Of a stretch of 64,000 bases of DNA, positions 1-9,218 are shown piece after piece; position 1 is the stretch's first letter; the number at the start of each line of letters is the position of its first letter. The notes under the pieces are model-generated. The model made no database searches and was not told where the DNA came from. It saw only the letters and a program-made list of their open reading frames with translations. The stretch covers positions 62,001 to 126,000 of the forward strand of contig NZ_ALAP01000023.1 of the NCBI RefSeq assembly GCF_000280905.1, written 5' to 3'. The position numbers and the translations under genes are program-made. The stretch is from Streptomyces sp. AA1529 (GTDB lineage Bacteria > Actinomycetota > Actinomycetes > Streptomycetales > Streptomycetaceae).

Positions 1-1681
1 CGGTGAAGCCCGCCGACTGCTCGTGCACGCCCAGTGTCTCGTTGAACGGCAGCGCCACCGCCTCGGCCGCGTCCCGCCAGGCGGCGGCCTCCTCGTCGTC
101 CACCCCCAGCGCGGCGGCCCGCTCGGTGTACCGCTCCACCACGTCCGCCGCCTCGCGCAGGTTCTGCTGCGCCATCAGGTTGGTGTACAGGTTGTCGTCC
201 GCGACCGCGCTGTACTCGTCGGGCCCGGTGACCCCGTCGAAGTGGAAGATGCCGTGATGGTCGTGGTGGCCCAGCGAGTGCCACAGCCGGGCGGTCTCCA
301 CCAGGATCTCCACCCCCGTCTCCCGCTCGAACTCCACGTCCCCGGTGGCCGCGACGTACCGGGTGACCGCGTCCGCGATGTCGGCGTTGACATGGAAGGC
401 GGCCGTGCCGGCCGGCCAGTATGCGGAGCACTCCGAGCCGTCGATGGTCCGCCAGGGGAAGGCCGCACCCCGCAGGCCGAGCTGGCGGGCCCGGTCCCGG
501 GCCGCGGGCAGGGTCTCCTGCCGCCAGCGCAGCGCCTCGGCCACCGAGTCCGGCGAGGTGTAGGTGAGCACCGGCAGCACGAACTGCTCGCTGTCCCAGA
601 AGGAGTGGCCGTCGTAGCCGGAGCCCGTCAGCCCCTTGGAGGGGATGGCGCGTTTCTCGGCCCGGGCACCGGCCTGCAGCACGTGGAAGAGCGCGAAGCG
701 CACCGCCTGCTGGATCTCCGCGTCCCCGTCCACCTCCACATCGGCCCGCGCCCAGAAGCTGTCCAGATACGCCTGCTGCTCGTCCACGAGCCCCTGCCAG
801 CCCTTGCTGCGGGCTCCGGCGAGGGCCGCGTCGACCTGGTCCCGCACGGCGGGCAGCGAGCGCACCCCCGACCAGCCGTAGGCCACCAGCTTCTCCACCC
901 GCAGCGGCTCGCCCGGCCGCAGCTCGGCGGTGACGGTGAGCCGCGCGACGTTCTCGCCGCTCTCGCTGGAGGTGCGGGTCGACTCGGGGCCGTGCACGAG
1001 GTGGTCGGCGGCCGCGCCGACCCGCAGCCCGCTGCGCTCGGTGCAGTGCACCAGGCGCAGCCGCATGTCGGAGGCGAAGTCCTCCTCCGGCTGCAGCACG
1101 TCCTCCAGCGCGGTGGCGACCCGCGGGTCCTCGCCGCTCTTCTGCGGCAGCTGCTCGTTGGCGACCAGTTCGGACTGCACGACGACGCGCACGTCCGAGT
1201 CCAGCGGCTCCACCTCGTAGGAGACGGCGGCGACGGCCCGCTGGCTGAAGGAGACCAGCCGGGTCGAGGTGACCCGTACGGTGCAGCCCGCCGGGGAACT
1301 CCACTCGCAGACCCGGCGCAGCAGCCCGGTGCGCAGGTCCAGCACCCGCTCGTGGGAGCGCAGCTTGCCGTAGCGCACGTCGAACGGCTCGTCGTCGACG
1401 AGCAGCCGCATGACCTTCCCGTTGGTGACGTTGATGACCGTCTGCCCGGCTTCCGGGTAGCCGTAGCCCCCCTCCGCGTACGGCAGCGGGCGCAGCTCGT
1501 GCACCCCGTTGAGATAGGTGCCGGGCAGACCGTGCGGCTCGCCCTCGTCGAGGTTGCCGCGCCAGCCGATGTGCCCGTTGGAGAGTGCGAAGAGGGACTC
1601 GCTCTGCGGCAGCCGGTCGATGTCCAGTGTGCTCTCGCGCAGCGACCAGGGCTGCACGGCGTAGGACGAGTTGCTGATCAC
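1..1681 (-). CDS. GH65 disaccharide phosphorylase (maltose/trehalose/kojibiose type), 3' end outside window
   Basis: The visible 560 codons match the N-terminal beta-sandwich and most of the (alpha/alpha)6 barrel of GH65. Near residue 485-492 is VTGPDEYS, whose Glu is the family's catalytic acid; SFWDSEQF (about 360-367) and the RGNLDEGEP start are also typical. These enzymes cleave alpha-glucobioses with phosphate to beta-glucose-1-phosphate and glucose. Family length is about 780-800 residues, so roughly 220 are missing off the left edge. The start is GTG, which overlaps the upstream mutase stop as GTGA and has AAGGAG 6 bases before it. The mutase partner supports an inverting phosphorylase that releases beta-G1P; which disaccharide is used cannot be told from this sequence. 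Confidence 0.93.
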   Translation of the reverse strand, partial: MISNSSYAVQPWSLRESTLDIDRLPQSESLFALSNGHIGWRGNLDEGEPHGLPGTYLNGVHELRPLPYAEGGYGYPEAGQTVINVTNGKVMRLLVDDEPFDVRYGKLRSHERVLDLRTGLLRRVCEWSSPAGCTVRVTSTRLVSFSQRAVAAVSYEVEPLDSDVRVVVQSELVANEQLPQKSGEDPRVATALEDVLQPEEDFASDMRLRLVHCTERSGLRVGAAADHLVHGPESTRTSSESGENVARLTVTAELRPGEPLRVEKLVAYGWSGVRSLPAVRDQVDAALAGARSKGWQGLVDEQQAYLDSFWARADVEVDGDAEIQQAVRFALFHVLQAGARAEKRAIPSKGLTGSGYDGHSFWDSEQFVLPVLTYTSPDSVAEALRWRQETLPAARDRARQLGLRGAAFPWRTIDGSECSAYWPAGTAAFHVNADIADAVTRYVAATGDVEFERETGVEILVETARLWHSLGHHDHHGIFHFDGVTGPDEYSAVADDNLYTNLMAQQNLREAADVVERYTERAAALGVDDEEAAAWRDAAEAVALPFNETLGVHEQSAGFT

Positions 1682-2469
1682 GGGCGCTCCTTCCGCGCCG
1701 GGGGGCGGGAGATGTCCCGTTCCCGGTTCCCCTCCCGGTCCGTCAGTTCGGCCAGGTCCTGCACGACGGTGTCCGCGCCGTGCGCGCGCAGCGCGTCCGC
1801 CTGTCCCGTGCGGTCGACCCCCACGACATAGCCGAAGTCCCCGGCCCGTCCGGCGTCCATCCCGGCGAGCGCGTCCTCGAAGACGGCGGACTCGCCCGCT
1901 GCGGTCCCCAGGTCGGCGGCGGCGGCCAGAAAGGTGTCCGGGCGCGGTTTGCCCGGCAGCTCGCGCTCCCGGGCCACGATCCCGTCGATCCGCACCTCGA
2001 ACAGGTCCTCGATACCGGCCGCGGCCAGCACGTCGCGGCAGTTGGCGCTGGAGGAGACCACGGCCGTCCGCAGCCCCGCCGCCCGCACCGCGTGCAGATA
2101 CCGCACCGATCCGTCGTACGCCGCCACACCGTCGGTGCGGATCTTCCGCAGCAGCAGGTCGTTCTTGCGGTTGCCCAGGCCGTTGACCGTCTCGCGGCCG
2201 GGCGGATCGTCGGGGTCGCCCTCCGGGAGGTGGATGTCCCGCGCCGCGAGGAAGGTGCGCACGCCGTCGGCCCGCGGGCGCCCGTCCACATAGGCGTCGT
2301 ACTCCGCCACCTGGTCGAAAGGGCGGAACCCGGGCCCGTCCCGGTCCCGCAGATAGGCGTCGAACATCTCCTTCCACGCGGCGGCGTGCACGGCGGCCGT
2401 CTTGGTCAGCACGCCGTCCAGGTCGAACAGGCATGCGCGGATGCGGTCCGGCAGACCGAGGATCGTCAT
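1678..2469 (-). CDS. HAD-family beta-phosphoglucomutase
   Basis: A 263-residue HAD hydrolase that begins [22 protein letters not shown], with the nucleophile Asp in FDLDGVLT, a cap containing AAWKEMFD, motif [10 protein letters not shown], the Lys of GKPRPDTF and the metal-binding VFEDALAG. This pattern is that of beta-phosphoglucomutases, which convert beta-glucose-1-phosphate to glucose-6-phosphate. Its GTGA overlap with the downstream GH65 gene indicates translational coupling and a two-step pathway: phosphorolysis, then isomerisation. An upstream ATG at 2502 is possible, but the extra 11 residues ([11 protein letters not shown]) are atypical. Confidence 0.9.
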   Translation of the reverse strand: MTILGLPDRIRACLFDLDGVLTKTAAVHAAAWKEMFDAYLRDRDGPGFRPFDQVAEYDAYVDGRPRADGVRTFLAARDIHLPEGDPDDPPGRETVNGLGNRKNDLLLRKIRTDGVAAYDGSVRYLHAVRAAGLRTAVVSSSANCRDVLAAAGIEDLFEVRIDGIVARERELPGKPRPDTFLAAAADLGTAAGESAVFEDALAGMDAGRAGDFGYVVGVDRTGQADALRAHGADTVVQDLAELTDREGNRERDISRPPARKERP

Positions 2470-2697
2470 GCGTGCCGGGTCCCCTGGCCGCCGCTCCGGC
2501 ATGCCTGCCGAAGCGCTTTGCCGCCCGGCTGGACGCCCGCCGGGCCGGCCTCCGGCCCCGCGGGGAACCCCGGCGCCGCCCCGCCGGAACCGGCCCGCGC
2601 CGGGAGGGAGGGCGCCCTGCGGCCCGGCGCCGCGGGCTCCGGGCCGCCGCCGCCGTGCGCGGTTCGGCGGCCGGGCCCGTGCGGCGGATCCCGCGGG

Positions 2698-4068
2698 CTA
2701 CGGTCGGGCGGAGGTCAGGTCGCCGGCCGTGCCCGGCCCCGGCGCCGTGCCCCGGCCGTCGGATGCGGCGTCCGCTCCGGCGTCCGCGTCCGGGGGTTCG
2801 TCGCCGGGGCTGCGGGGCCGCGGCGGTTTCCGGTCCATCTCGCGCCACTCCGGCCGCAGCCCGGTCAGGTTCGTGGTGAGGAAGTAGGCCGCGGCCCCGG
2901 TGCACAGCACCGGCACCAGGCCGAAGGAGGCGACGGCGGTACCGGCGAGGAGACCGCCGAGCGGGATACCGGCCCAGGCGAGCGAGTCGCCCAGCGCGTT
3001 GACCCGGCCGCGCAGTTCGCCGGGTACCCGTTCGAAGTTGAGCGCCCCCAGTATCGGATTGAGGAAGCCCGCACCGAAGCCGCCGAGCGCGAAGACCGCC
3101 AGCACCGCCCACAGCGGCACGTCCACGGCCAGGATCAGGAACCGGGGGGCGCCCGCCAGCAGGAACCCGGCGAAGAAGACGGGGCGGCGGCGCATCCGGT
3201 GCGCGACAGCGGCGGCCAGCAGGCTGCCGAGGACCGCGGCGATCCCCAGTGCGCTGTTGGCCAGCCCGATCGCGCCGGGCCCGTTGCCGGACTCCCGGGC
3301 CCAGACCGGCAGCAGCAGCGTGGCGAAGGCGGCGTCCAGGAGGTTGGTGACGCCGACCATCGCGATCACCGTCAGCAGCAGCGGATCGCGCCGCAGGAAG
3401 CGGAAACCGGCACCGAGCCGCCGCCAGTAGCCGTCCTCGGACGCGGTGTCGGTGTCGGGTCCCGAGCCGGCCGGCTCGGTCGCGCGGCGCCCCGGCAGCA
3501 GCAGCACGATGAGGACCGAACCCGCCGCGAAGCAGCAGGCGATGGCGAACAGCGCGGTCTGCGCACCGAGCAGGGCCACCACCGCGCCACCGGCGGCCGG
3601 ACCCACCGTGGACGCCAGCCGCTCGGTGACCCCGGCCAGTCCGGCGGCCCGCTCCAGCGGCACCCGGGCGCGTTCCGCGGCCACCGGGACCATGATCTCC
3701 TTCGACAGGTCGCCGGGCCCGCGGGCCGCTCCGATCACCGCCACGAGCAGGAGCAGCAGCCAGAAGGAGAGCACGTCCACCAGGTGCAGCAGGCCGACGG
3801 CGGCGATCGCGGCGGCGCTGACCACGTCGGTGATCCAGGAGACCGTGCGCGGTCCGATCCGGTCCACCAGCGGTCCGGTGAACGCCTTGACCAGGACGTA
3901 GGGGGCCATCTCGCACAGGGCCACCAGCCCGGTGCGGGCGGTGCTGCCGGTGGTGACCAGGACGAACCAGGGGAGTGCGATGGCCGAGATGCGGGTCCCG
4001 GTCAGGGACACGGCCATCGCTGCCAGTACGCCTGCCAGCGGCCGTCGGCTCCGCTCGGTCATCCGCAA
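2698..4068 (-). CDS. MFS transporter (MefA/EntS-like drug exporter type)
   Basis: About 456 residues with roughly 12 hydrophobic segments, starting LAGVLAAMAVSLTGTRISAIALP. The loop after TM2-3 reads GPLVDRIGPR, the MFS motif A region. The overall pattern is that of the DHA3 drug:proton antiporters (macrolide-efflux and siderophore-exporter relatives). The soluble tail (about 420-456) is rich in Pro, Asp and Gly and probably disordered. A second Met two codons in (MTERSRR) is an equally good start. It lies 67 bases after the S4 gene and about 230 bases before the mutase, all on one strand. Substrate unknown. Confidence 0.85.
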   Translation of the reverse strand: MRMTERSRRPLAGVLAAMAVSLTGTRISAIALPWFVLVTTGSTARTGLVALCEMAPYVLVKAFTGPLVDRIGPRTVSWITDVVSAAAIAAVGLLHLVDVLSFWLLLLLVAVIGAARGPGDLSKEIMVPVAAERARVPLERAAGLAGVTERLASTVGPAAGGAVVALLGAQTALFAIACCFAAGSVLIVLLLPGRRATEPAGSGPDTDTASEDGYWRRLGAGFRFLRRDPLLLTVIAMVGVTNLLDAAFATLLLPVWARESGNGPGAIGLANSALGIAAVLGSLLAAAVAHRMRRRPVFFAGFLLAGAPRFLILAVDVPLWAVLAVFALGGFGAGFLNPILGALNFERVPGELRGRVNALGDSLAWAGIPLGGLLAGTAVASFGLVPVLCTGAAAYFLTTNLTGLRPEWREMDRKPPRPRSPGDEPPDADAGADAASDGRGTAPGPGTAGDLTSARP

Positions 4069-4135
4069 ACTCTAGACCGCGCGTTCGAGCGGTCCGGCTC
4101 CGGCAGCGAGTCCGACCGGCTCGGGAGACCGCACC

Positions 4136-4534
4136 TCACTCCGGTTCGGGCACCGTGCGCCGCACGTCGCGGAGCCGGTCCAGTTCGCGCCGGTCGCGCT
4201 TGGTGGGACGGCCCGCTCCCCGTTCGCGCCGGGGGACGAGCGGGACCTCCACCGGGGAGGGCGGCGGCGGGCTGTTGTCCTGATAGCACTCGACGGCGAC
4301 CGCGGCCCCCACCCGCTTCTTGAGCAGCCGTCTGACGATCACGATGCGCTCCCGCCCGGCCTGCCGCACCCGCACTTCGTCGCCCACCCGCAGGGTGTGT
4401 GCCGCCTTCGCCCGCGCACCGTTGACCTTGACGTGTCCACCGCGGGCGGCGGTCGCCGCCTGGGAACGGGTCTTGGCCAGCCGGACGGACCAGATCCAGC
4501 TGTCGACCCGCACCGACCCCTCGTCTGCCGTCAT
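4136..4534 (-). CDS. S4-domain RNA-binding protein (Hsp15-like)
   Basis: A 132-residue basic protein. The S4 fold spans about residues 8-70: VRVDSWIWSVRLAKTRSQA, then GHVKVNGARAKAAHTLRVGD and IVIVRRLLKKRV. The tail has a proline run and a basic stretch (RRERGAGRPTKRDRRELDRLR). Relatives of Hsp15 bind stalled or free 50S subunits or structured RNA. The ATG at 4534 was chosen because the S4 fold begins directly after it; the much longer open frame upstream shadows the divergent phosphatase gene. Confidence 0.88.
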   Translation of the reverse strand: MTADEGSVRVDSWIWSVRLAKTRSQAATAARGGHVKVNGARAKAAHTLRVGDEVRVRQAGRERIVIVRRLLKKRVGAAVAVECYQDNSPPPPSPVEVPLVPRRERGAGRPTKRDRRELDRLRDVRRTVPEPE

Positions 4535-4726
4535 GCTCCCGATTCTAGGTGCGGCGCCCGGCCGATCCCGCGGTGCCCGCAGGCGACGGACCGGCCGGTT
4601 CGGGACGAACGGCCCGCCGCTGGGGAAAGGGGTGGCGGCTCCGCACCCCGGAGGGCGCCGCGGGATCCGCCCGACTGCCGGTCGCCGCCCGGCGAAGATC
4701 CGTGCCGAGGCCGACAATGAGCACAT
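4535..4726. promoter_or_regulatory. Divergent intergenic region, S4 gene / phosphatase gene
   Basis: 192 bases separate two divergent starts, so both promoters must lie here. I see no clear -10 or operator; the sequence is uniformly GC-rich. The phosphatase ATG is preceded only by a weak GAGG. Confidence 0.3.
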
Positions 4727-6526
4727 ATGAATGCCTTCTCCGCGGACCCCGGCTCCGCAGCCGCCGCCCGAACCCCGGAGGACGCCTTCCGGGAACTCGA
4801 CCGGGTCGCGCTGCGCACGGAGGCGTGCGCCCGGCACCGCGCGCGGGTCCGGGTCACCGAGGGGCGGAGTCTCCCCGCCTCCTCCGCCCGGAGCACCGGG
4901 AGCGGACCGCCCCGCCGTGCCGGTGCCGCCCACCGGGCGACCCCCGAGGTGGCGGTGCTGCCCGGGCTGCCGTCCTGGCTGCCGGCGGTGCTGGGTGTGC
5001 TGCGGGGCAGCGCCGCGGTGCTGCTTCCGCAGTACGCGGGGGACGGCGCGGCCCGCGACTTCCTCGTCGTCGGCGCCAACCACCTCGAACTGAGCGGGGT
5101 GGAGCGCGACCCCCGCGACCTGCTCGGCCGGCCGTTGTCGCAGACCCGGCCGGGCATCCGGGCCGGCGGGATGTACGACGTCTACCGGAGGGCGCTGGAG
5201 GGGTGCGGCCCGGCGACCGCCGACGACCTCGACTACGTCGACCTGGTCGACGGCGGTCTCCAACGCGGGCGGCTGCGCGGCACGGTGGTGCTGCTGCCGG
5301 ACGAGGGCCTGCTGCTGACGAACTGGGAACCGGTGGGCGACGTGCGGCTCAGCCACCGCATCCAGGAGCGCAGCCGGCTGGGGTGGGCGGAGTGGGACCT
5401 GGTCAGCGGCCGGATGCGCTGGTCGCACGGGCTGCGCCGGCTGCTGGGGCTGCCCACCGCGCCCGCGGCCGCGGCCGAGCCGGAGCACGGTCTGGACGGC
5501 GAGGCCCGCTCGGTGACCTCGGTCGACGACGTGACGGCCGAGCTGCTGGAGCTGCGGCGGAGGATCGTCCCGCAGGACGTGCCCGCCTTCGCCGCCGACA
5601 TGAGCGCGCTGCTGCACGGCGGCGAGGTCGTGGACCGCGAGGTCACCCTCCGGGTGGCGGGACGGGAACGGCGGATCCGCTGGATCGGCCACGCCGAGCC
5701 GGAGGGCGCCGGGGTGCCGGACTCCCTGCTGTTCACCGCGCGGAACGTCACCGGCCAGGAGGAACTGCTCAGCCGGGCCCTGACCGAGACCGAGCGGCTG
5801 CGCCGGGAGGCGGCCGTCGACCGGCGCGTCTCGGAGACCTTCCGCCAGGCGCTCACCCCGCCGCTGGGGGTCCTCACCGCGCCGTGGCTCTCCGTCGGCG
5901 CCGTCTACGTGCCCTCCGACTCGGGGGTGGGCGGCGACTGGTACAAGTGCCGGGAGCTGCCCGACGGGCGGGTGCTGCTGGCCGTCGGCGACGCCTCCGG
6001 GCACGGTGTGGACGCGGCCAGCCGGGCGGTGCAGCAGCGCTCCGCGCTGGCCGGACTCGCCTACACCGACCAGGACGCGGCGGCGCTGACCACGGCACTG
6101 GGCGAGGTCGTCTACTACAGCGGCCTGGACACCACCGCCACCTGTGTGGTCGGCCATCTGCACCCGAGGGCGCGGGTGCTGCGCTGGGCCAGTGCCGGGC
6201 ATCCCACGCCGGTCCTGGTGCGGGACGGGGTGCCGCGGCTGCTGGAGGCGGAGCACGGGCTGATGCTCGGGGTCACCGCGCATGCGGCCTATCCGCTCAC
6301 CACCACCCGGCTGTGCTCGGGCGATCTGCTGCTCTGGTACACGGACGGGGTCATCGAGCGCCGCGGCATGGACCTGGACGAGGGGATCGCAGCGCTGATG
6401 GCGGCCGCCCGGGAGTGCGCGGAGCGCGGTGCCTCCGCCCAGGAGGCCGTCGACTGCGTGGCCGCGGCATTGCTGGGGCGTGAGGCCGAGGACGACGCGA
6501 CGATCCTCGCGCTGTGCGTCCAGTGA
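4727..6526 (+). CDS. PAS domain-containing SpoIIE-family PP2C protein phosphatase
   Basis: A 599-residue regulator. An N-terminal sensory half (about 70-380) contains a degenerate PAS-like region and a second PAS with SRLGWAEWDLVSGRMRWSHGL. The C-terminal SpoIIE/PP2C domain (about 385-599) has the metal-binding GGDWYKCRELPDGRVLLAVGD, DASGHGVDAA, ASAGHPTPVL, LLLWYTDGVIERR and a final EDDATILAL. Such proteins dephosphorylate anti-sigma-factor antagonists or related Ser/Thr targets in the cytoplasm. No kinase (HATPase) domain or membrane segment is present, and no anti-sigma pair lies next to it; a SigB/F-type sigma factor is 37 kb away. Confidence 0.9.
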   Translation: MNAFSADPGSAAAARTPEDAFRELDRVALRTEACARHRARVRVTEGRSLPASSARSTGSGPPRRAGAAHRATPEVAVLPGLPSWLPAVLGVLRGSAAVLLPQYAGDGAARDFLVVGANHLELSGVERDPRDLLGRPLSQTRPGIRAGGMYDVYRRALEGCGPATADDLDYVDLVDGGLQRGRLRGTVVLLPDEGLLLTNWEPVGDVRLSHRIQERSRLGWAEWDLVSGRMRWSHGLRRLLGLPTAPAAAAEPEHGLDGEARSVTSVDDVTAELLELRRRIVPQDVPAFAADMSALLHGGEVVDREVTLRVAGRERRIRWIGHAEPEGAGVPDSLLFTARNVTGQEELLSRALTETERLRREAAVDRRVSETFRQALTPPLGVLTAPWLSVGAVYVPSDSGVGGDWYKCRELPDGRVLLAVGDASGHGVDAASRAVQQRSALAGLAYTDQDAAALTTALGEVVYYSGLDTTATCVVGHLHPRARVLRWASAGHPTPVLVRDGVPRLLEAEHGLMLGVTAHAAYPLTTTRLCSGDLLLWYTDGVIERRGMDLDEGIAALMAAARECAERGASAQEAVDCVAAALLGREAEDDATILALCVQ

Positions 6527-6529
6527 CGT

Positions 6530-6640
6530 TCCGGAAGGCTGCCGCCGGCGTTCCGGAAGGCCGCCGGCCGATTCCGTACCGCCCTTCCGCGCGGCGGTCC
6601 TCCGCCGGGGCGCCGTCCTCCGCCGGCCCGCCCGGAACTC
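6530..6640. repeat. Two short direct-repeat pairs downstream of the phosphatase gene
   Basis: GTTCCGGAAGGC occurs twice within about 35 bases and GTCCTCCGCCGG twice about 20 bases apart, all in the convergent gap between the phosphatase and the 55-residue ORF. No function assigned. Confidence 0.4.
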
Positions 6641-6694
6641 GGGCGGAGTGCTGTGCGCGTGCGCGGGTACCCGGTCGCTCCGGACGGCCCGGGC

Positions 6695-6862
6695 TCAGTC
6701 CTCGCCGCGGAAGATGTGCGATTCCGGGTCCCCGTCGCCGCGGGAGGAGCGCGGCCCGTAGCTCATGGGGCCGTCCGGGCGGCTCGCCGTCCGCGAGACG
6801 TGCACCGTCGGGCGGCGGGGTTCCCGGGCGTTCTCGTCACGGGTCGTCTGGGGGTGCTGCAC
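6695..6862 (-). CDS. Small hydrophilic protein of unknown function (55 aa)
   Basis: GTG start with a near-perfect Shine-Dalgarno, GGAGGTGAT, 6 bases upstream. The product starts VQHPQTTRDENARE, continues with an Arg/Pro-rich middle and ends SHIFRGED. It has no membrane segment or signal peptide and is highly charged, probably disordered. GGAGGTGAT is the best ribosome site in this part of the window, so I regard it as a real gene despite its size. It is divergent from mgtC with 266 bases between starts. I do not recognise the family. Confidence 0.6.
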   Translation of the reverse strand: MQHPQTTRDENAREPRRPTVHVSRTASRPDGPMSYGPRSSRGDGDPESHIFRGED

Positions 6863-7128
6863 GGGGGATCACCTCCGAGGTCGGCTCACGGGAGCGGGTC
6901 CCCAGCCTTCGGGTGACGAAACGGCGAACCGGGATATAACGGACGCTGATCGGAGGGAAACGGGAAACTTCGTCAGGAGCCCAGGAAACCAGGAGCGACG
7001 GGCAGCCGGACCCGCCGGAGGCGGGTGCGGGCGGTGCGGAGCGGGCGCGGTGCCGGACACCGCCCGACCGCCACCGGCCTGCGGGCCGCCTGTCCGGACG
7101 GATGATGTGAAGCGGTGACACCTCGGAC
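6863..7128. promoter_or_regulatory. Divergent promoter region, small ORF / mgtC
   Basis: A less GC-rich patch, GGGATATAACGG (about 6931-6942), offers a TATAAC -10-like hexamer toward mgtC and TTATAT in the other direction. The remaining 190 bases before mgtC would be an untranslated leader. The M-box core GTTAGGTGAGGCTCC is absent. Confidence 0.35.
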
Positions 7129-7848
7129 ATGAACGACGCGTTCTTCTCCTCGACGGGCCAGGGCTGGCCCCAGTTCGCCGACCTCGCCCTCGCCTTCGTC
7201 CTGACCTCGCTGATCGGACTGGAGAGGCGGGCCAAGCGCAAGAGCGCGGGGCTGCGCACCCATGCGCTGGTGGGCATCGGTGCCGCGCTGTTCATGCTGG
7301 TCAGCAAGTACGGCTTCGCCGATCTGATGGGGAGGGAGGACGTCTCCTTCGATCCCTCCCGGATCGCGGCGCAGGTGGTCTCGGGCGTCGGGTTCCTCGG
7401 TGCGGGAGTCATCTTCCTGCGCCGCGACGTGGTGCGCGGTCTGACGACCGCGGCGATCGTGTGGGTCTCGGCCGCGGTCGGGATGGCGTGCGGCGCGGGC
7501 CTGCCGCTGCTGGCCGTGGCGGTCGTGGCGATGCACTTCCTCACCGTGTGGGGCTTCACCAAGATCAGCGACCGGTTGCCGGGCGTGGAGCCCGGCCGGC
7601 TGCGGCTCACCTACCAGGAGGGGCGGGGCGTGCTGCGCACGGTGCTGGAACTGTGCACGGAGCGAGGGTTCGCGGTGACCGAGACCAACGTCGAGCAGAT
7701 GGACGAGCGGCAACCGGACCTGGCCCGGCTGACCCTCGCGGTCTCCGGGCCGGGCTCGGTGCCGGAGCTGGTGGGTGAGCTGGTGGCGGTGCCGGGGGTG
7801 CGCGCGGTCAACGGCCGTACCGCCGCGAGCGCGCAGGACGGCGACTGA
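7129..7848 (+). CDS. MgtC/SapB family membrane protein
   Basis: 239 residues. The N-terminal half has about four or five TM helices with the family signatures LIGLERRAKRKSAGLRTHALVGIG (about 23-46; Arg/Lys-rich loop) and VVSGVGFLGAGVIF. The soluble C-terminal half (about 150-230) resembles the ACT-like tail of MgtC. Family members affect Mg2+ homeostasis and inhibit the F-type ATPase in intracellular pathogens; the role in soil actinobacteria is unclear. The ATG is the first possible start after an in-frame stop at 7108; its ribosome site is weak. Confidence 0.9.
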   Translation: MNDAFFSSTGQGWPQFADLALAFVLTSLIGLERRAKRKSAGLRTHALVGIGAALFMLVSKYGFADLMGREDVSFDPSRIAAQVVSGVGFLGAGVIFLRRDVVRGLTTAAIVWVSAAVGMACGAGLPLLAVAVVAMHFLTVWGFTKISDRLPGVEPGRLRLTYQEGRGVLRTVLELCTERGFAVTETNVEQMDERQPDLARLTLAVSGPGSVPELVGELVAVPGVRAVNGRTAASAQDGD

Positions 7849-7881
7849 GCCCGGCGCAACCGGGTGCTCGCCCCCGGGTGA

Positions 7882-7909
7882 GGTTTCCTGCCCGGCCGCT
7901 GCGGAAACC
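7882..7909. terminator. Stem-loop after mgtC
   Basis: GGTTTCC and GGAAACC form a perfect 7-bp stem around a 14-base loop. It lies between mgtC and the next gene, so it could end the mgtC transcript or form a 5' element of the DUF6479 gene. Confidence 0.4.
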
Positions 7910-7947
7910 CCGTGGGGCGACACCGCGAGCCGAAGGGGGCTGAGTAC

Positions 7948-8322
7948 ATGAACGCGGACGTCCTCGCAGCGGCGGCGGACCTCGCCGCCCGCGACCATCT
8001 GGTGGGCCTGGTGCCCGGGCTCATCGGGCTGCTGATCGTGGCCGCGTTGATCGGCGCCGTGTGGCTCGGCATCCGGATCAAGAGCCGTGAGCCCGAACTC
8101 CCGGAGCCCGACCAGCAGCCGCACCTGCCCGAGAGCGGCCCGGTCGAGGAGATCACGGAGAACCGCGAGCCGGACGAGATGCCGCGCGACGGGATCCGCC
8201 GGCTGCCGCACAGCGGGGTGCACGACCAGGGCGACCGCGAGCACCATCCGGGCGAACCCCCCACCCGCAAGAAGTGGGAGCCCGGCAAGAGCGGCTCCTT
8301 CGGCAGCGGCGGAGCCGGCTGA
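7948..8322 (+). CDS. DUF6479-like single-pass membrane protein
   Basis: 124 residues. One TM helix (about 15-40, LVPGLIGLLIVAALIGAVWLG) is followed by RIKSREPELPEPDQQP and a hydrophilic, probably disordered tail ending SGSFGSGGAG. This one-helix-plus-Pro/Glu-linker layout is that of the Streptomyces DUF6479 family. The ATG at 7948 has AAGGGGG 9 bases upstream and was preferred to the ATG at 7912. Function unknown. Confidence 0.8.
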   Translation: MNADVLAAAADLAARDHLVGLVPGLIGLLIVAALIGAVWLGIRIKSREPELPEPDQQPHLPESGPVEEITENREPDEMPRDGIRRLPHSGVHDQGDREHHPGEPPTRKKWEPGKSGSFGSGGAG

Positions 8323-8481
8323 GCCCGGTCCCTGAGCAGCGCGTGGCGGCGGCCCCGCGCCGTACGGCCAGGTGCCCGGCCCGGCGCCGCGGACAGCATG
8401 GTGAGGCGCCCTCGGCGATCGTGGCCGGGGGCGCGCGGTGTGCCGGAGGCGCTCCCGCGCCGGGCGCTCTTCCTCGGGCGC

Positions 8482-9042
8482 TCACTCCTCGGGCGTCAGC
8501 AGCGCCGCGAGCGGTCCTGTGATGTCGGCGCGGGTGGGCGGGGCCGCCGCGGCGAGGGAGTGCAGCAGCAGGCCGTCGAGTACGCGGGAGAGCGCGCGCG
8601 CCGTGCGCTCGCCGGTGTGCGCGCGCAGCACCTCGCGCTCGGTCTCCGCGTACAGCAGTGCCGCCTCGCGCAGTTCCGGTCTGCGCATGGCGGCGGCGGA
8701 CAGTTCGAAGGAGAGCACCAACGCGGGGCGGTCCTCCCGCAGCAGCGCCTCCACCAGGTCGGCCAGTGCCTCGACGAGTCCGGCGCGGGAGAGGTCGCCC
8801 AGCGCGGCGCCCCAGGCGTGCAGCCGGAGCGCGTAGCGCTCGCTCAGCCGGCGGATGGCCGCGTCGAGCAGGTCGTCCAGGGTGGCGAAGTAGTAGGTGG
8901 TCGAGCCCAGTGGTACCCCGGCCTCGCGGGCCACCGCGCGGTGGCTGAGGGCCGCGAGGCCGCCCCGCAGCAGGATGCGCTCGGTGGCGGCCATGATCCG
9001 TTCCCGGCGTGCGGGGTCGGCGGGCCCGCGCTTCGCTCCCAT
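8482..9042 (-). CDS. TetR-family transcriptional repressor
   Basis: 186 residues. The N-terminal TetR helix-turn-helix (about 10-58) contains RIMAATERILLRGGLAALS, VAREAGVPLGSTTYYFATLDDLL; the rest is a helical ligand-binding/dimer domain. It is divergent from an MFS exporter, the classical arrangement in which a drug binds the repressor and relieves repression of both genes. Two palindromes in the shared intergenic region are its likely operators. Confidence 0.93.
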   Translation of the reverse strand: MGAKRGPADPARRERIMAATERILLRGGLAALSHRAVAREAGVPLGSTTYYFATLDDLLDAAIRRLSERYALRLHAWGAALGDLSRAGLVEALADLVEALLREDRPALVLSFELSAAAMRRPELREAALLYAETEREVLRAHTGERTARALSRVLDGLLLHSLAAAAPPTRADITGPLAALLTPEE

Positions 9043-9075
9043 CGGCGCTGTCCGCCTTTCTCGGCTCCGGCGATT

Positions 9076-9095
9076 CTGTGTACCCTAGTACACAG
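9076..9095. promoter_or_regulatory. TetR operator 1
   Basis: Perfect inverted repeat CTGTGTAC-CCTA-GTACACAG, centred between 9085 and 9086, in the divergent promoter of the TetR/MFS pair. It has unusually low GC for the region. Confidence 0.75.
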
Positions 9096-9119
9096 TTTTA
9101 TGTACGGCTGTACACAAAA
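9096..9119. promoter_or_regulatory. TetR operator 2
   Basis: Second inverted repeat with the same core, TGTAC-GGCT-GTACA, flanked by TTTTa and cAAAA. Its centre is exactly 22 bp (two helical turns) from operator 1, consistent with two repressor dimers on one DNA face. Confidence 0.7.
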
Positions 9120-9218
9120 GTGCGGTGCGCGTGAGGAACGCGCCGCACGCGCGTGCCGCCGCACCGCACACCGGGCAGAACGCGCCGCGCAGGCGCCGGG
9201 AGACGGAGACAGCGAGCC

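Noticed and set aside
23..1831. Long plus-strand frame opposite GH65
   Set aside because: Composition is Arg/Gly/His/Val-rich without domains; the opposite strand encodes an intact GH65 protein.
6900..7128. M-box magnesium riboswitch before mgtC
   Set aside because: The conserved core (GTTAGGTGAGGCTCC) and its 3' counterpart are absent.
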